Below, one piece after another: positions 45,374 through 55,300 of a stretch of DNA of 64,000 nt. The translations under genes were made by a program, and so were the position numbers. The stretch is taken from the NCBI GenBank assembly GCA_038326165.1, contig JBBQJT010000013.1, positions 1-64,000 on the forward strand, read 5' to 3'. The stretch is from JAEUUM01 sp038326165. Lineage in GTDB: Bacteria > Bacteroidota > Bacteroidia > Chitinophagales > Saprospiraceae. Position 1 is the stretch's first letter, and every line of letters begins with the position of its first letter. Under the pieces are notes generated by a model that saw only the letters and a list, made by a program, of their open reading frames with translations, was not told the origin of the DNA and ran no database searches.

Positions 45374-46297
45374 TCAATATTGCTCATACCATTTGAATCT
45401 GTTATGCACAATATTAGATTTTTCCTGAGCTATGTAATCTAAAAATGCTTTTGATACTGGAGAATGCTGTTTTCGCTTCATCCACATCAAACTCCAAATA
45501 GTAGTGATGGGCAAGCCCTTGACTGGGATGATCTGTAGTTCCTTGTTGTGCAATTCATTCTTGATTCCTATTAGTGGCATGATGGAATATCCCAAGCCAG
45601 CAAGCACTGCTTGTTTTACCGCCTCATTGGAAGTCAATTCCATTTTCTTAAAGACAGTTATTTCATTTCGATTTATATAGTCTTCCATAAGCTGCCTGGT
45701 TCCGGATCCTTTTTCTCTATAAATGAGTGGCAAATTTTTAAAAACTTCCTTTGCATTTACATTCCGATTATATTGATGAGCAATATTACCAACCAAATAA
45801 AGCTTGTTGTGAAGTAAATCAAGTTTTTCCACATTCAAATTGGGAGGCAATATCGATACCAAAGCAAAATCAACTTCATTGTTTACCAGACTTTCAACCA
45901 CTCGATTCTTATTAGTAACATCCATCTGCAGTGCAACACCTGGATGTCTGTTGATAAAATCCGAAAGGAAATATGGCATAATGTATTTGCCTGTTGAAAC
46001 AACCGACAATTTCAATCTACCAGCCAATTCACCCTTAAAAGCCAATGCTTTGTAATTAATTGATTGAATTTCGTTCAAAATATTATCGGCGTATTTGGCT
46101 ATTTCATGACCAAAATCTGTGACATAAATCTTCCTGCCTACAACCTCAGTCAAAGGCACTTCGAACTGTGCTTGGAATAGCTTTAATTGAATAGATACAG
46201 CAGGTTGAGTCAGATGGAGCTCCTCAGCAGCTTTGGTAACACTATTGGTTTGAACAATCTTTAAAAAGATCTGAAGTTGATTCAAGGTGCAGTTCAT
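45374..46297 (-). CDS. LysR-family transcriptional regulator
   Basis: 307 residues. The winged HTH occupies residues 1-60 (LNQLQIFLKIVQTNSVTKAA, then LHLTQPAVSIQLKLFQ). The effector domain shows typical LysR features (GRLKLSVVSTGKYIMPYFLSDF, LVNNEVDFALVS, KGLPITTIWSL). It is transcribed away from the exported carbonic anhydrase with 90 bases between starts, the classic arrangement of a LysR regulator and its target. CbbR, CcmR and CmpR regulators of carbon uptake belong to this family, which fits the neighbours. Confidence 0.92.
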   Translation of the reverse strand: MNCTLNQLQIFLKIVQTNSVTKAAEELHLTQPAVSIQLKLFQAQFEVPLTEVVGRKIYVTDFGHEIAKYADNILNEIQSINYKALAFKGELAGRLKLSVVSTGKYIMPYFLSDFINRHPGVALQMDVTNKNRVVESLVNNEVDFALVSILPPNLNVEKLDLLHNKLYLVGNIAHQYNRNVNAKEVFKNLPLIYREKGSGTRQLMEDYINRNEITVFKKMELTSNEAVKQAVLAGLGYSIMPLIGIKNELHNKELQIIPVKGLPITTIWSLMWMKRKQHSPVSKAFLDYIAQEKSNIVHNRFKWYEQY

Positions 46298-46387
46298 AAA
46301 TTATTTTTATGTATTTCATAATAAAGATAAATATAATTAAATGAATTAGTTGCTACAATTTTACACCGTCAAATAAAAAATAAAACA

Positions 46388-47140
46388 ATGAAAACTTTCT
46401 TCCACATCAGCTTATTATGTGCAGCATTCTTTTTAGTCTCATGTAAACAAAATGACAAATCAATAGAAACTGCAAAAACCGATGCGGTAGTTGAAGATGC
46501 TACATTAAGCGGCTATCACGTGTTGACAGCTGAAGAACAATCCAAATTAACACCGGAGCAAGTTTTGCAAGACTTTAAAGATGGAAATGAGCGATATAAA
46601 TCAGGCAATATTACCAAGAGGGTGCATACTGAATTTGTCCGTCGCACCGTAACTGGTGGTCAATTTCCAAAAGCGGTTGTATTGAGTTGCTTGGATAGCA
46701 GAGTTCCAGTTGAGGATGTATTTGATCAAGGACTTGGTGATGTATTTGTTGGTCGAGTAGCTGGAAACTTCGTCAACACTGACTTACTAGGTAGTATGGA
46801 ATTTGCCTGCAAAGTGGCTGGTGCAAAACTTGTCCTAGTCATGGCACACCAACATTGTGGTGCTGTAAAAGGAGCAATTGATGACGTAAAATTAGGGAAC
46901 ATCACCTCTATGCTTGCTAATATCAAACCTGCGGTAGCTATGAGTCAAAACTTTGCAGGAGAGAAATCTTCAAAAAATGAAGCCTTTGTAAAAACTGTTG
47001 CTGAAAATAACGTACTCAACACCATCAAAAACATCAGAGAAAAGAGCCCGATTTTGAAGGAAATGGAAGACAAGGGAGAAATAAAAATCGTAGGTGCATT
47101 CTACACTTTGCGCACAGGAGAATTGAAGTTTTTGAATTAA
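46388..47140 (+). CDS. Exported beta-class carbonic anhydrase lipoprotein
   Basis: 250 residues. The lipobox FFLVSC places Cys19 at the mature N-terminus, so the enzyme is membrane-anchored outside the cytoplasm. Zinc ligands are Cys101, His154 and Cys157; the Asp-Arg pair is D103/R105 in CLDSRVPVEDVFD. Segments VFVGRVAGNFV and HQHCGAVKGAI are diagnostic. It hydrates CO2 to bicarbonate (or the reverse). It sits between a divergent LysR gene and an SbtA-like transporter, suggesting a joint role in supplying bicarbonate. A strong hairpin follows the gene. Confidence 0.94.
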   Translation: MKTFFHISLLCAAFFLVSCKQNDKSIETAKTDAVVEDATLSGYHVLTAEEQSKLTPEQVLQDFKDGNERYKSGNITKRVHTEFVRRTVTGGQFPKAVVLSCLDSRVPVEDVFDQGLGDVFVGRVAGNFVNTDLLGSMEFACKVAGAKLVLVMAHQHCGAVKGAIDDVKLGNITSMLANIKPAVAMSQNFAGEKSSKNEAFVKTVAENNVLNTIKNIREKSPILKEMEDKGEIKIVGAFYTLRTGELKFLN

Positions 47141-47176
47141 TTGATAACAATTGATCGCTTGAATCAATTACCTTAG

Positions 47177-47219
47177 TCCACATATCTAAATTATCGATTT
47201 GGGTATGTGGATTTTTTTT
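47177..47219 (+). terminator. Terminator between carbonic anhydrase and sbtA-like gene
   Basis: Fifteen-bp stem (two G-T pairs) from TCCACATA at 47177 to TATGTGGA ending 47211, with loop TATCG, followed by eight T. The next gene starts 35 bases later. Confidence 0.8.
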
Positions 47220-47253
47220 AATACAAACACGCTAACAGACACAATCAACTGGC

Positions 47254-48216
47254 ATGAATTTAGACTTACTGCTTGAAAACCTAACCAACCCCGCTCTGTT
47301 GTTCTTTGTGTTGGGCGTAATAGCAGTTTACTTGAAAAGTGACTTGGAAATTCCACCCAATTCTTCAAAGTTCATTTCACTATATTTACTCTTCTCAATT
47401 GGATTCAAAGGAGGACAGGAATTATCGCATGAAACATTTACGAGTGAAATCGGATGGTCAATGCTTTTTGGCATAGCTATCTCAGCAATCATACCCATTT
47501 ACACCTATTTCATACTGCGTCGACGTTTGAATGTTTATGATTCAGGAGCTATTGCTGCCGCTTACGGTTCGGTGAGTGCTGTAACTTTTGTCACTGCCGT
47601 TAGTTACCTTGAATCTCAACAATTGGCCCTTCACGGACACATGGTTGCCATCATGGCATTGATGGAATCACCCGCCATCATTATCGGTTTGTTATTGATT
47701 TCTATGTACAACAAGGAGGAAGGTACCAACATTAAAAAAAGAGAAGTTGTCAAGCATTCCTTTACCAATGGCAGTGTATTGTTGATTTTAGGCAGCCTGA
47801 TCATCGGATTTCTGGCAAGTGACAAACAAGCCGAGGGAATCAAACCTTTCACCAACGATCTTTTTAAAGGTTTCCTTGCAATTTTTCTGCTCGATATGGG
47901 AATTACCAGCGGCAAAAAGCTGAAGGCATTTTTCTCTTTCGGATGGTTTCCGTTTGTTTTTGCCCTTTTGATTCCTCTGATCAATGGATCTATTTTTGCC
48001 ATATTAAGTTCTATTGTAACTGATGACATAACCAACCGATTCATATTTGCAGTACTTGCTGCTAGTGCATCTTATATTGCTGTGCCCGCAGCTTTAAAAA
48101 TATCAGTTCCCAAAGCCAATCCCGGACTCTACCTTCCTATGGCCCTTGCTGTTACTTTTCCTGTCAATATTACGATAGGCATGCCACTTTATTTCTTGAT
48201 TGTGCAGAATACCTAG
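47254..48216 (+). CDS. sbtA: SbtA-family bicarbonate transporter
   Basis: 320 residues with about ten TM segments arranged as two inverted five-helix halves. Diagnostic stretches are SLYLLFSIGFKGGQEL, AAAYGSVSAVTFVTAVSYL, IMALMESPAIIIGL and LAASASYIAVPAALKISVPKA followed by NPGLYLPMALAVTFPVNIT, which carry the Ser/Glu residues of the Na+ and bicarbonate sites in SbtA. SbtA imports bicarbonate with Na+ in cyanobacteria. The PII-like partner SbtB, often encoded next to it there, is not seen here. Confidence 0.9.
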   Translation: MNLDLLLENLTNPALLFFVLGVIAVYLKSDLEIPPNSSKFISLYLLFSIGFKGGQELSHETFTSEIGWSMLFGIAISAIIPIYTYFILRRRLNVYDSGAIAAAYGSVSAVTFVTAVSYLESQQLALHGHMVAIMALMESPAIIIGLLLISMYNKEEGTNIKKREVVKHSFTNGSVLLILGSLIIGFLASDKQAEGIKPFTNDLFKGFLAIFLLDMGITSGKKLKAFFSFGWFPFVFALLIPLINGSIFAILSSIVTDDITNRFIFAVLAASASYIAVPAALKISVPKANPGLYLPMALAVTFPVNITIGMPLYFLIVQNT

Positions 48217-48301
48217 TAGAAACGGATAGTTTTTCTGCTGAAAGCTAGGTGTGAAAAACTGAAAAAAGCAGAATTATAGCCCAGTCCTCAATAATATAAA
48301 C

Positions 48302-48336
48302 AAAGCCCAAATGATTCGTTGAACCAATTGGGCTTT
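48302..48336. terminator. Bidirectional terminator between sbtA and clpB
   Basis: Stem AAAGCCCAA (48302-48310) / TTGGGCTTT (48328-48336) between two convergent genes, with T-runs on both sides of the stem in their respective orientations. Confidence 0.75.
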
Positions 48337-48373
48337 TGCTATTTTACTTACAAATGTCTGAACCAAATCTACT

Positions 48374-50977
48374 TTACACTTTCTTGAACAAAAGTTTTTT
48401 CTGATCGGTATCCACATTGATTTTATCACCTTTGGTAAACAAGCCCATTAGCAATTCCTTCGACAACTCGTTGGTCAATTCTTTTTGAAGTATTCGTTTC
48501 ATTGGTCTTGCTCCAAATTGTGGATCATATCCTAAGGCAGCCAAATATTGCATAGCTGCTTCAGTAATTTCTATTTCCAGTCCTTGATTTTTGAGTAGTT
48601 TATTCAAGCTTTTTACCAATAATAGAAGGATTTGTTTGATCTCCGCTTTGGTAAGAGGCTGGAACATGATTTGCTCATCAATTCTATTCAAAAACTCGGG
48701 GCGCAGGCTGGATTTCAGCAGTGCAAAAACTTCATCTTTGGTAGAGGCTACAATTTCAATTCGCTTGGAGTCACCAAGTGATTCCAAATCCTCAAAATTT
48801 TCCAGAATAATATCTGAGCCAAGATTGGAAGTCATAATAATAATGGTATTCTTGAAATCCGCCACTCTACCTTTGCTATCCGTCAAACGACCATCATCCA
48901 ATACTTGCAAAAGGATATTGAATACATCCTGGTGCGCCTTTTCAATTTCATCCAATAGAATAATTGAGTAGGGTCTTCTTCTGACTGCTTCGGTGAGCTG
49001 GCCTCCTTCATCATAGCCAACATATCCGGGAGGTGCGCCTATCAATCTACTGACTGCATGGCTCTCCATGTACTCACTCATATCAATTCTTGTAATAGCC
49101 GATTCATCGTCAAATAACACCTCTGCCAATGCTTTAGCCAATTCTGTTTTTCCTACTCCAGTTGGACCCAAGAATATAAATGATCCTATTGGTTTGTTTG
49201 CATCGGATAATCCTGCTCTGGATCTACGGATTGCATCACTTACAGCTCTAACTGCATCACGCTGACCTATCAAACGCTGACCTATTTCATCTTCCAAGTG
49301 TATCAACTTGTCTTTCTCACTTTGCATCATTTTGGAAATAGGAATTCCTGTCCACTTCGATACAACGTCCGCGATATCTTCAGCTGTCACTTCTTGATTG
49401 GTCAATCGTTTCTCAGGTGATAAATTGATCAATTCATTTTCAGCAAGTTCAAGCTTATTTTCCTCTTCTTTAATTTTCCCGTACCTGATGGTTGCCACGA
49501 GTTCGAAGTTGCTTTCGCGCTCCGCTTTCTGGGCCTGATTTTCCAATTCATCAATTGCTGTGCGGGATTCTTGAATTTTTTTCAAGATGGCTTTTTCGTT
49601 GTCCCATTGAGTTTGTACGGAATGAAAATCTTCCTTCAAGTTGGCAATTTGCTCATTGAGTTTGTTGAGTTTTTCTTCATCCTTTTCCTTTTTGATTGCT
49701 TCCCGTTCTATTTCAAGTTGACGGATTTTGCGATCCATTTCATCTATTTCATCGGGCACGCTGTCGAGCTCTAAGCGCAGTTTAGCTGCGGCCTCATCAA
49801 TCAAATCAATGGCTTTATCGGGTAGTTGTCTGTCAGCAATATATCGGTTGGAAAGTTCAGCGGCCGCAATAAGCGCTTCATCTTTAATAGCAAGTTTGTG
49901 AAAAATCTCATATCGTTCTTGCAATCCCCGCAATATTGAAATGGTGTCTTCTACACTTGGTTCATCTACAAAAACCGTTTGAAACCTTCTAACTAGGGCT
50001 TGATCTTTTTCAAAATATTTTTGGTATTCGTCTAAGGTAGTTGCGCCAATGGTGTGCATTTCACCTCTTGCCAATGCCGGCTTTAAAATATTAGCAGCGT
50101 CCATAGCACCATTGCCTCCACCTGCTCCTATCAAAGTATGGATTTCATCAATGAATAAAATCACTTGACCGTCAGAGGCGGTCACTTCATTGATTACGGC
50201 TTTCAAACGTTCTTCGAACTCGCCTTTGTATTTGGCACCTGCTATCAAGGACGCAATGTCCAAGGTAAAAATCTTTTTGGATTGAAGGCTTATGGGAACA
50301 TCTTTGCGGACGATCCTCCAGGCTATTCCTTCTACAATGGCAGTTTTTCCAACTCCAGCCTCACCTATCAGGATAGGATTGTTTTTTTTGCGGCGAGAGA
50401 GAATATGCAGCACACGTCGTATTTCATCATCCCTGCCGATAATCGGATCTAATTTTCCTTCTTCGGCGCGTTCAGTCAGATTGATACCGTATTTGTTGAG
50501 GGCATTGTAAGAGCCTTCGGCATGTTGGTCGGTCACCGTCTTGCCATTTCGCATTTCTTTGATGGCTTCCAGCAGCACTTTGGTTGTAACTCCCTGTTCT
50601 TTGAGCAGTTTTCCGCCTTTGTCATTTCCGTCAGCAATGCTATAAAGAATCATTTCAATGGATATGAATGAATCGCCCCATTCTTTCAGAAGGTTTTTGG
50701 CATTGGCGAGTACTTTATTGCTTTCATTACTCAGATACTCCTTGTCTGAACCACTCACTTTGGGGTAGCTTCTGATGAGGAGCTCCAGCTTTTCTTTAAA
50801 AACAGGAATACTGACCTGATTTTTTTTCAGTAAAAATTCTACAACTGATTCATCCGCCTTGATCAATCCTCCAATCATGTGTGGCGTATCAACAACCTGT
50901 TGACCCAGTTGACTGGCCAGGTTTTGAGCCTCAGCAATACTTTCTTGCGCTTTTGTCGTAAAATTATCGAATGTCAT
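48374..50977 (-). CDS. clpB: ClpB chaperone (Hsp100 disaggregase)
   Basis: 867-residue two-ring AAA+ machine that extracts proteins from aggregates with DnaK. Order of parts: N-domain (1-150), NBD1 with GEAGVGKT and the sensor-bearing ALARGEMHTIGATT, the long coiled-coil M-domain (about 400-530: IRQLEIEREAIKKEK etc.), then NBD2 with FLGPTGVGKT and LLDEIEKAHQDVFNILLQVLDDGRL, and a C-terminal domain ending KLLFKKV. No sign of the ClpP-interaction loop, which supports ClpB over ClpA/C. Confidence 0.97.
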   Translation of the reverse strand: MTFDNFTTKAQESIAEAQNLASQLGQQVVDTPHMIGGLIKADESVVEFLLKKNQVSIPVFKEKLELLIRSYPKVSGSDKEYLSNESNKVLANAKNLLKEWGDSFISIEMILYSIADGNDKGGKLLKEQGVTTKVLLEAIKEMRNGKTVTDQHAEGSYNALNKYGINLTERAEEGKLDPIIGRDDEIRRVLHILSRRKKNNPILIGEAGVGKTAIVEGIAWRIVRKDVPISLQSKKIFTLDIASLIAGAKYKGEFEERLKAVINEVTASDGQVILFIDEIHTLIGAGGGNGAMDAANILKPALARGEMHTIGATTLDEYQKYFEKDQALVRRFQTVFVDEPSVEDTISILRGLQERYEIFHKLAIKDEALIAAAELSNRYIADRQLPDKAIDLIDEAAAKLRLELDSVPDEIDEMDRKIRQLEIEREAIKKEKDEEKLNKLNEQIANLKEDFHSVQTQWDNEKAILKKIQESRTAIDELENQAQKAERESNFELVATIRYGKIKEEENKLELAENELINLSPEKRLTNQEVTAEDIADVVSKWTGIPISKMMQSEKDKLIHLEDEIGQRLIGQRDAVRAVSDAIRRSRAGLSDANKPIGSFIFLGPTGVGKTELAKALAEVLFDDESAITRIDMSEYMESHAVSRLIGAPPGYVGYDEGGQLTEAVRRRPYSIILLDEIEKAHQDVFNILLQVLDDGRLTDSKGRVADFKNTIIIMTSNLGSDIILENFEDLESLGDSKRIEIVASTKDEVFALLKSSLRPEFLNRIDEQIMFQPLTKAEIKQILLLLVKSLNKLLKNQGLEIEITEAAMQYLAALGYDPQFGARPMKRILQKELTNELSKELLMGLFTKGDKINVDTDQKKLLFKKV

Positions 50978-51091
50978 AAAGTAACTGTTTGTTGTTGATC
51001 ATTAACTATCAAAAGCCTATCCAAGTCATTAAAATCAGAATTATAAGACATTTTGACATATTTTCACCACATAAAATGACATATTGTCGCA

Positions 51092-52852
51092 TCAATGTTG
51101 AAATTTGACGACAATTTTGCTTGAAATTCTTGCAACAGGGTAACGTTTTATGCTGGGTTCACTCCAAGGCGATAGTTTATAAACCCAATCCAGTATCTCC
51201 TCCGGAGAATCCGCAAACTTCGGATCTGCCTTTTTCTTCGCTTCTAGCTCCGCTCTAACATTGGGGTTTGACTGCAGGAATTCAGCAGCCAGATCTTCAA
51301 ACACATAATCTGAAAAATACTCCTTGCGCATCAGAATACCGTCAAAGAATCCCCAGCGCATAAATGCATCAGGTGCTTGTGGCTCCAATGTCTCCATGAT
51401 ATATCGGATATTCTTTTGGTCGCAGGGCACAAAATAATCACCTGCTTTGTAGTTGAGGGTTTCAGTTGTTTTACTGACTGATATTTCACGATGATAATAA
51501 TGGCCCTCATAGGCTGCTGTCCGTGATTTTATGTCATCAATATAATAGGATTCCACCGTCAACTTTTCGGGCGATGCCAGTCTTTCCAATTCAACACCAT
51601 TCCATATCAATCGGTCGATCACTTCATGCCAAGCTTGGGGAATAATGTAAGCAAATGGTTTTTCAACACTAAGACTTGGCTTAAAATAATTGTAAAATGG
51701 GATGTCTTTGTTGACTGGTTCATTGCGGTCATAATACAATCTCTGTGCCCCTGTCACTTCGCTGGTTTTGTATTTGTGTTGGTAACCCATGAAAGGAATC
51801 ATATCAAATCTGGACTTATCGTGTTCCCATTCAAGCGGCACAATGGTCATATTGCGGTAATCCTCAAATGCTTGTTGATGGACTTCTTTAATCTTTGGCG
51901 CGTTGTCATGCACATATTCTAAAAAGCTCAATAGCACGTCATAGGTGGATTCTACTCTTGGCTTGTACGGTTTGAGCATATGTGTCTCGGGCATGAATGC
52001 GATACAGTGGTGCAGGGCTGCATACCCGCTCGAGTATCTGCCTGAATCCATAAAACCATTGATGCCAAAATCCAAGGGTGGGCCGTCCGAATCAACATAA
52101 GGCACTAAATCCCATCCTTTATCTTTCATCCGTTTGAACAGTTCCGGCACCATTGACTTGCGAACAAAATCTCTCTGAGTCGGTGCCATTTTATCCTCTT
52201 GGCTGGTTATCAACGTCATAACATGTTGGTAATCTGCCCCATTTGACGTGTGCGTATCAACCATAATTTCAGGCTGCCAAAAGTTGAATATTTTGTTGAA
52301 AGTTTGCGCATTGCGCGAGTCACATTTCACAAAATCGCGGTTCAAGTCAAGGTTCTTGTCATTTCCTCTAAATCCATAGGATTCCGGACCATCCTGATTA
52401 GCGCGGGTATATGAATTCCGGTTCAGGCAACCATCCACGTTGTAAACTGGTATGACCACGAGCACCACATCTTTCAAGTAAGCGACGTATTTGCCATTAA
52501 CAATAATGTCTCTGCAAAGCATCATACTGGCATCAATGCCTTCAGGTTCGCCGGGATGGATACCATTATTGATAAAAAGCACAATTTTGCCTTTATCTCT
52601 TGAAATATTCGGATCAAAATCTCTATCCATGTCAATTACAAAGCTGTGCAGAGGCTGGCCCGAATCAGTCATTCCCAAAGCTTGCCATTTGCAATTTTTG
52701 TTTTGATTAGCAAGTTTTTCATAAAATGCCATACATTCGCTGTAGGTAGCGGTTATCGCATTGTTTTTCTCATAAGGCGTTATAAAATCCATTTGCGCTT
52801 GAATTAAAATAGTGTAAAATCCAACCAGAAAAAGTACCAATAGGTGCTTCAT
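51092..52852 (-). CDS. Secreted M14-family zinc peptidase
   Basis: 586 residues with signal peptide MKHLLVLFLVGFYTILIQAQ. Zinc motif HPGEPEG (His and Glu ligands at about 97-103), third ligand His in VDTHTSNGADYQH, and the NRDFVKCDS and YNVDGCLNRNS segments with the substrate-binding residues. Family M14, of the subgroup with a long C-terminal extension in Bacteroidota. No T9SS tail is visible, in contrast to the peptidase at the start of the window, so it may remain periplasmic. Divergent from the NTF2-like gene with 28 bases between starts. Confidence 0.92.
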   Translation of the reverse strand: MKHLLVLFLVGFYTILIQAQMDFITPYEKNNAITATYSECMAFYEKLANQNKNCKWQALGMTDSGQPLHSFVIDMDRDFDPNISRDKGKIVLFINNGIHPGEPEGIDASMMLCRDIIVNGKYVAYLKDVVLVVIPVYNVDGCLNRNSYTRANQDGPESYGFRGNDKNLDLNRDFVKCDSRNAQTFNKIFNFWQPEIMVDTHTSNGADYQHVMTLITSQEDKMAPTQRDFVRKSMVPELFKRMKDKGWDLVPYVDSDGPPLDFGINGFMDSGRYSSGYAALHHCIAFMPETHMLKPYKPRVESTYDVLLSFLEYVHDNAPKIKEVHQQAFEDYRNMTIVPLEWEHDKSRFDMIPFMGYQHKYKTSEVTGAQRLYYDRNEPVNKDIPFYNYFKPSLSVEKPFAYIIPQAWHEVIDRLIWNGVELERLASPEKLTVESYYIDDIKSRTAAYEGHYYHREISVSKTTETLNYKAGDYFVPCDQKNIRYIMETLEPQAPDAFMRWGFFDGILMRKEYFSDYVFEDLAAEFLQSNPNVRAELEAKKKADPKFADSPEEILDWVYKLSPWSEPSIKRYPVARISSKIVVKFQH

Positions 52853-52880
52853 TCACTTCAATTTAAAACTCGAAAATAAT

Positions 52881-53381
52881 ATGAATGCGCTAGATTTCAT
52901 GATTAAGTTCTCAACAATCTATATTCTGATTGTGGTTTGTTCTGTTAATGTCACTGCCCAGAATAAAGAAACCATAGTAGTCAATGGGTTTATGGATTCA
53001 TGGCACCACGCTGCTGCGGTTGGAGATGAAATGATATTTTTTGGAAGCATGAGCGAAAACGGCATTTACATTGGGACAGACAAGAGTGAACGATGGAACA
53101 AAAAAGAGATGGAAGTATGGAGCAAGAAATATTTCGATCTAGATTCAGCATGGGATTTTACGCCCATTGAACGAGACATACATTTCAGTGCAGATGGACA
53201 ATATAGTTGGTTCAACGAAACTCTGGAGACGTGGATGGGAGTATGTCGCGGCTCCGGAACCTTACACAAAAAGGATGGACATTGGCTCATTGATCAGTAC
53301 CACCTCTCTGTTACCGTGCCCAACGAAATCATCCAAAGTTTTATAGAACTGGTAGGTGTACCGAAGAAGCAGCAAAAATAA
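52881..53381 (+). CDS. Secreted NTF2-like (SnoaL/DUF4440-type) protein
   Basis: 166 residues with an export signal ending NVTAQ. The mature part looks like an NTF2-like cone: FMDSWHHAAAVGDEMIFFG, a central strand region with WFNETLETWMGVCRGSGTL, and HKKDGHWLIDQYHLSVTVPNE. Members bind small hydrophobic ligands or catalyse minor isomerisations; the function here is unknown. Starts 28 bases from the divergent M14 gene. Confidence 0.8.
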   Translation: MNALDFMIKFSTIYILIVVCSVNVTAQNKETIVVNGFMDSWHHAAAVGDEMIFFGSMSENGIYIGTDKSERWNKKEMEVWSKKYFDLDSAWDFTPIERDIHFSADGQYSWFNETLETWMGVCRGSGTLHKKDGHWLIDQYHLSVTVPNEIIQSFIELVGVPKKQQK

Positions 53382-53658
53382 TCATAACACAGTTTAAACC
53401 CGCGAGCTATGAAAACACCGTTTCTACGCATTATTATATTTGATTGGTTCTTTCAAGTGAGTTCGGTGTAATTGACTTTTAATAGCATTTTGAAGCCTCA
53501 TTTTTTATAGCTAACAAAAACTTAAACATTCGCCAGACTAAATATTGCAAATTCCCAAAACTATTTCATGAACTTTGGGTTATACGAACTCTTTCAAGTC
53601 ATCTTTTAATGGCTTAAAATTAATTTCTCGATGCGAATTTGTATAGTAAAAAATTAGA

Positions 53659-54306
53659 ATGAAATCGGAACAACAGCTTACCATAAACGTGCTGATGGCT
53701 ACATACAACACATCATTCAACATGTCTAAAAGGGCCATTGAATCGGTTTTAAATCAAGATTTTCAAGATTTCGAGCTAATTATTATCGATGATGGAAGTG
53801 ATTTTGATACCTCGGTTAAGCTGTTCGAATATGCCCATAATTTCGAAAATAAAATAAGCTACTTACGACATACAAATAGAGGACAATCTAACAGTATCAA
53901 TCGGGGAATTCGCCTTTGTAATAGTGCTTACATTGGCATAATAGATGCAGATGATGAATACAAAGCAAATCACCTTTCGACCTGCCTAAAGGCAATGAGT
54001 TGTTATGATTTAATTGCGACACACACCGACACAATCGTGAATGTAATTGACGATTATTATGTGCCAGATAAACACAACAATAATAACAACATCCATGTAG
54101 ATGATTGCATATTGTTTGCGACATTGTTTGGTAAAACGGAAGTTTTCAAAAAAAACTTTTTTGAAAATAAATATGCGGCCGACAGTCAATTTTATGAACA
54201 GGTTGCTAAAAACTATAAAGTTGCTAAACTTCCATCCCGCACGTATATCTATTACCGAAATCATATCAATAGTATCACTGCTAATATGAAACAAAATAAT
54301 GATTGA
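53659..54306 (+). CDS. Family 2 glycosyltransferase, short
   Basis: 215 residues. GT-A fold: NVLMATYNTSFNMSKRAIESVLNQDFQDFELIIIDDGS with the nucleotide-binding DDGS, then HTNRGQSNSINRGIRLC and the metal-binding IIDADDEYKANHL. The acceptor region near the C-terminus is shortened relative to typical family 2 enzymes (about 250-330). Overlaps the next gene by eight bases, so the two form a translation-coupled pair. Sugar and acceptor unknown. Confidence 0.85.
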   Translation: MKSEQQLTINVLMATYNTSFNMSKRAIESVLNQDFQDFELIIIDDGSDFDTSVKLFEYAHNFENKISYLRHTNRGQSNSINRGIRLCNSAYIGIIDADDEYKANHLSTCLKAMSCYDLIATHTDTIVNVIDDYYVPDKHNNNNNIHVDDCILFATLFGKTEVFKKNFFENKYAADSQFYEQVAKNYKVAKLPSRTYIYYRNHINSITANMKQNND

Positions 54307-55063
54307 AAGTATTGGTGACAAAATCCCTTCGAATTATATTTTTGCTACTTTGCTCACAGGTGTTTATGATGTAAATAGAAATGAAATTATAGATGACAAT
54401 GACTTCAGTATTATAAAAAAATGGTACGATTCTATCATTAAACTTCAATTAAATGCGATCGTTTTTCACAATACCTTTTCAAAAGAGATTGTTGAAAAGT
54501 ACAACAATGAGTATATTCAATTTATTGAAATTGAGTATAATACAAGCTTAAACCCCAACGTGTTTCGGTACTTCGTTTATCGGGACTATATCAAGGAAAA
54601 TTTTCATGAAATAGAAAATCTTTTTGTCACCGATATAACTGACGTGGAGGTTATTAATAATCCGTTTGAAAGTCATGTGTTTGCCGAAAATTCAGACTGT
54701 TTATTCTGTGGCGATGAGCTTGAAATTTTGGATAATGTCTGGATGCGAGATCATTGTAGTCACTTAAGAAATTCAATGCCTGATTTTGGTGTTTATGAAG
54801 CATTAAACCAGCATGAAACATTATTGAATTGTGGAATTATAGGCGCAAACATTACTGTTATGAAATTATTGTTCGATAAAATGGTAGCAATCCACGACTC
54901 CTTTTCTTATACCAATACATCAGATTACACTTTAGACATGGGCGTATTTAATTATGTAGCCCGAACTACATTTTTGCACAAAATAATTCATGGAGAACCA
55001 GTAAACACTATTTTCAAAAAATACGAAAGCCAGCGTACAGATTGTTGGTTTAGACATAAATAA
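54299..55063 (+). CDS. Putative glycosyltransferase-like protein
   Basis: 254 residues, acidic, without signal peptide. N-terminal alpha/beta part (ATLLTGVYDVNRNEIIDDND, NAIVFHNTFSKEIV) followed by the segment NLFVTDITDVEVINNPFESHV, which occupies the place of a DxD-containing loop, and NCGIIGANITVMKLLFDKM, similar to the acceptor-side segment in GT-A enzymes. Coupling to the family 2 enzyme supports a role in glycan assembly. I cannot assign a family with confidence. Confidence 0.6.
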   Translation: MIESIGDKIPSNYIFATLLTGVYDVNRNEIIDDNDFSIIKKWYDSIIKLQLNAIVFHNTFSKEIVEKYNNEYIQFIEIEYNTSLNPNVFRYFVYRDYIKENFHEIENLFVTDITDVEVINNPFESHVFAENSDCLFCGDELEILDNVWMRDHCSHLRNSMPDFGVYEALNQHETLLNCGIIGANITVMKLLFDKMVAIHDSFSYTNTSDYTLDMGVFNYVARTTFLHKIIHGEPVNTIFKKYESQRTDCWFRHK

Positions 55064-55067
55064 AAGA

Positions 55068-55300
55068 TGTCTGAATGGTATTAACCCAAAATCCGCATTG
55101 ACGTATTTTACTGAGTCCGACTTGACGAGTTCTATTTTTGAGAATTGCAATTTTTTACGTGCTACATTTGACCACACAATCATTGAGAAAGTTGACTGTC
55201 GGACTTCGTTCAATTGTTCCATTGACCCAGAAAATAATAGAATCAAAAAAGCCAAATTCTCCTTATCACAAGTTGTTGGACTTTTAAACAAATAACAACA
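55068..55300 (+). pseudogene. C-terminal remnant of a pentapeptide-repeat protein
   Basis: The frame from TGT at 55068 gives SSIFENCNFLRATFDHTII and FNCSIDPENNRIKKAKFSLS followed by QVVGLLNK, the typical ending of small pentapeptide-repeat proteins (a few A(D/N)LXX units, then a DPxxNxxKKAxF tail). There is no start and no repeat array upstream, and a one-base insertion near 55294 ends the frame early where the family has KYxIEI. A fragment left after a deletion; not functional. Relatives include Qnr-like proteins, but nothing here can be assigned to them. Confidence 0.65.
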
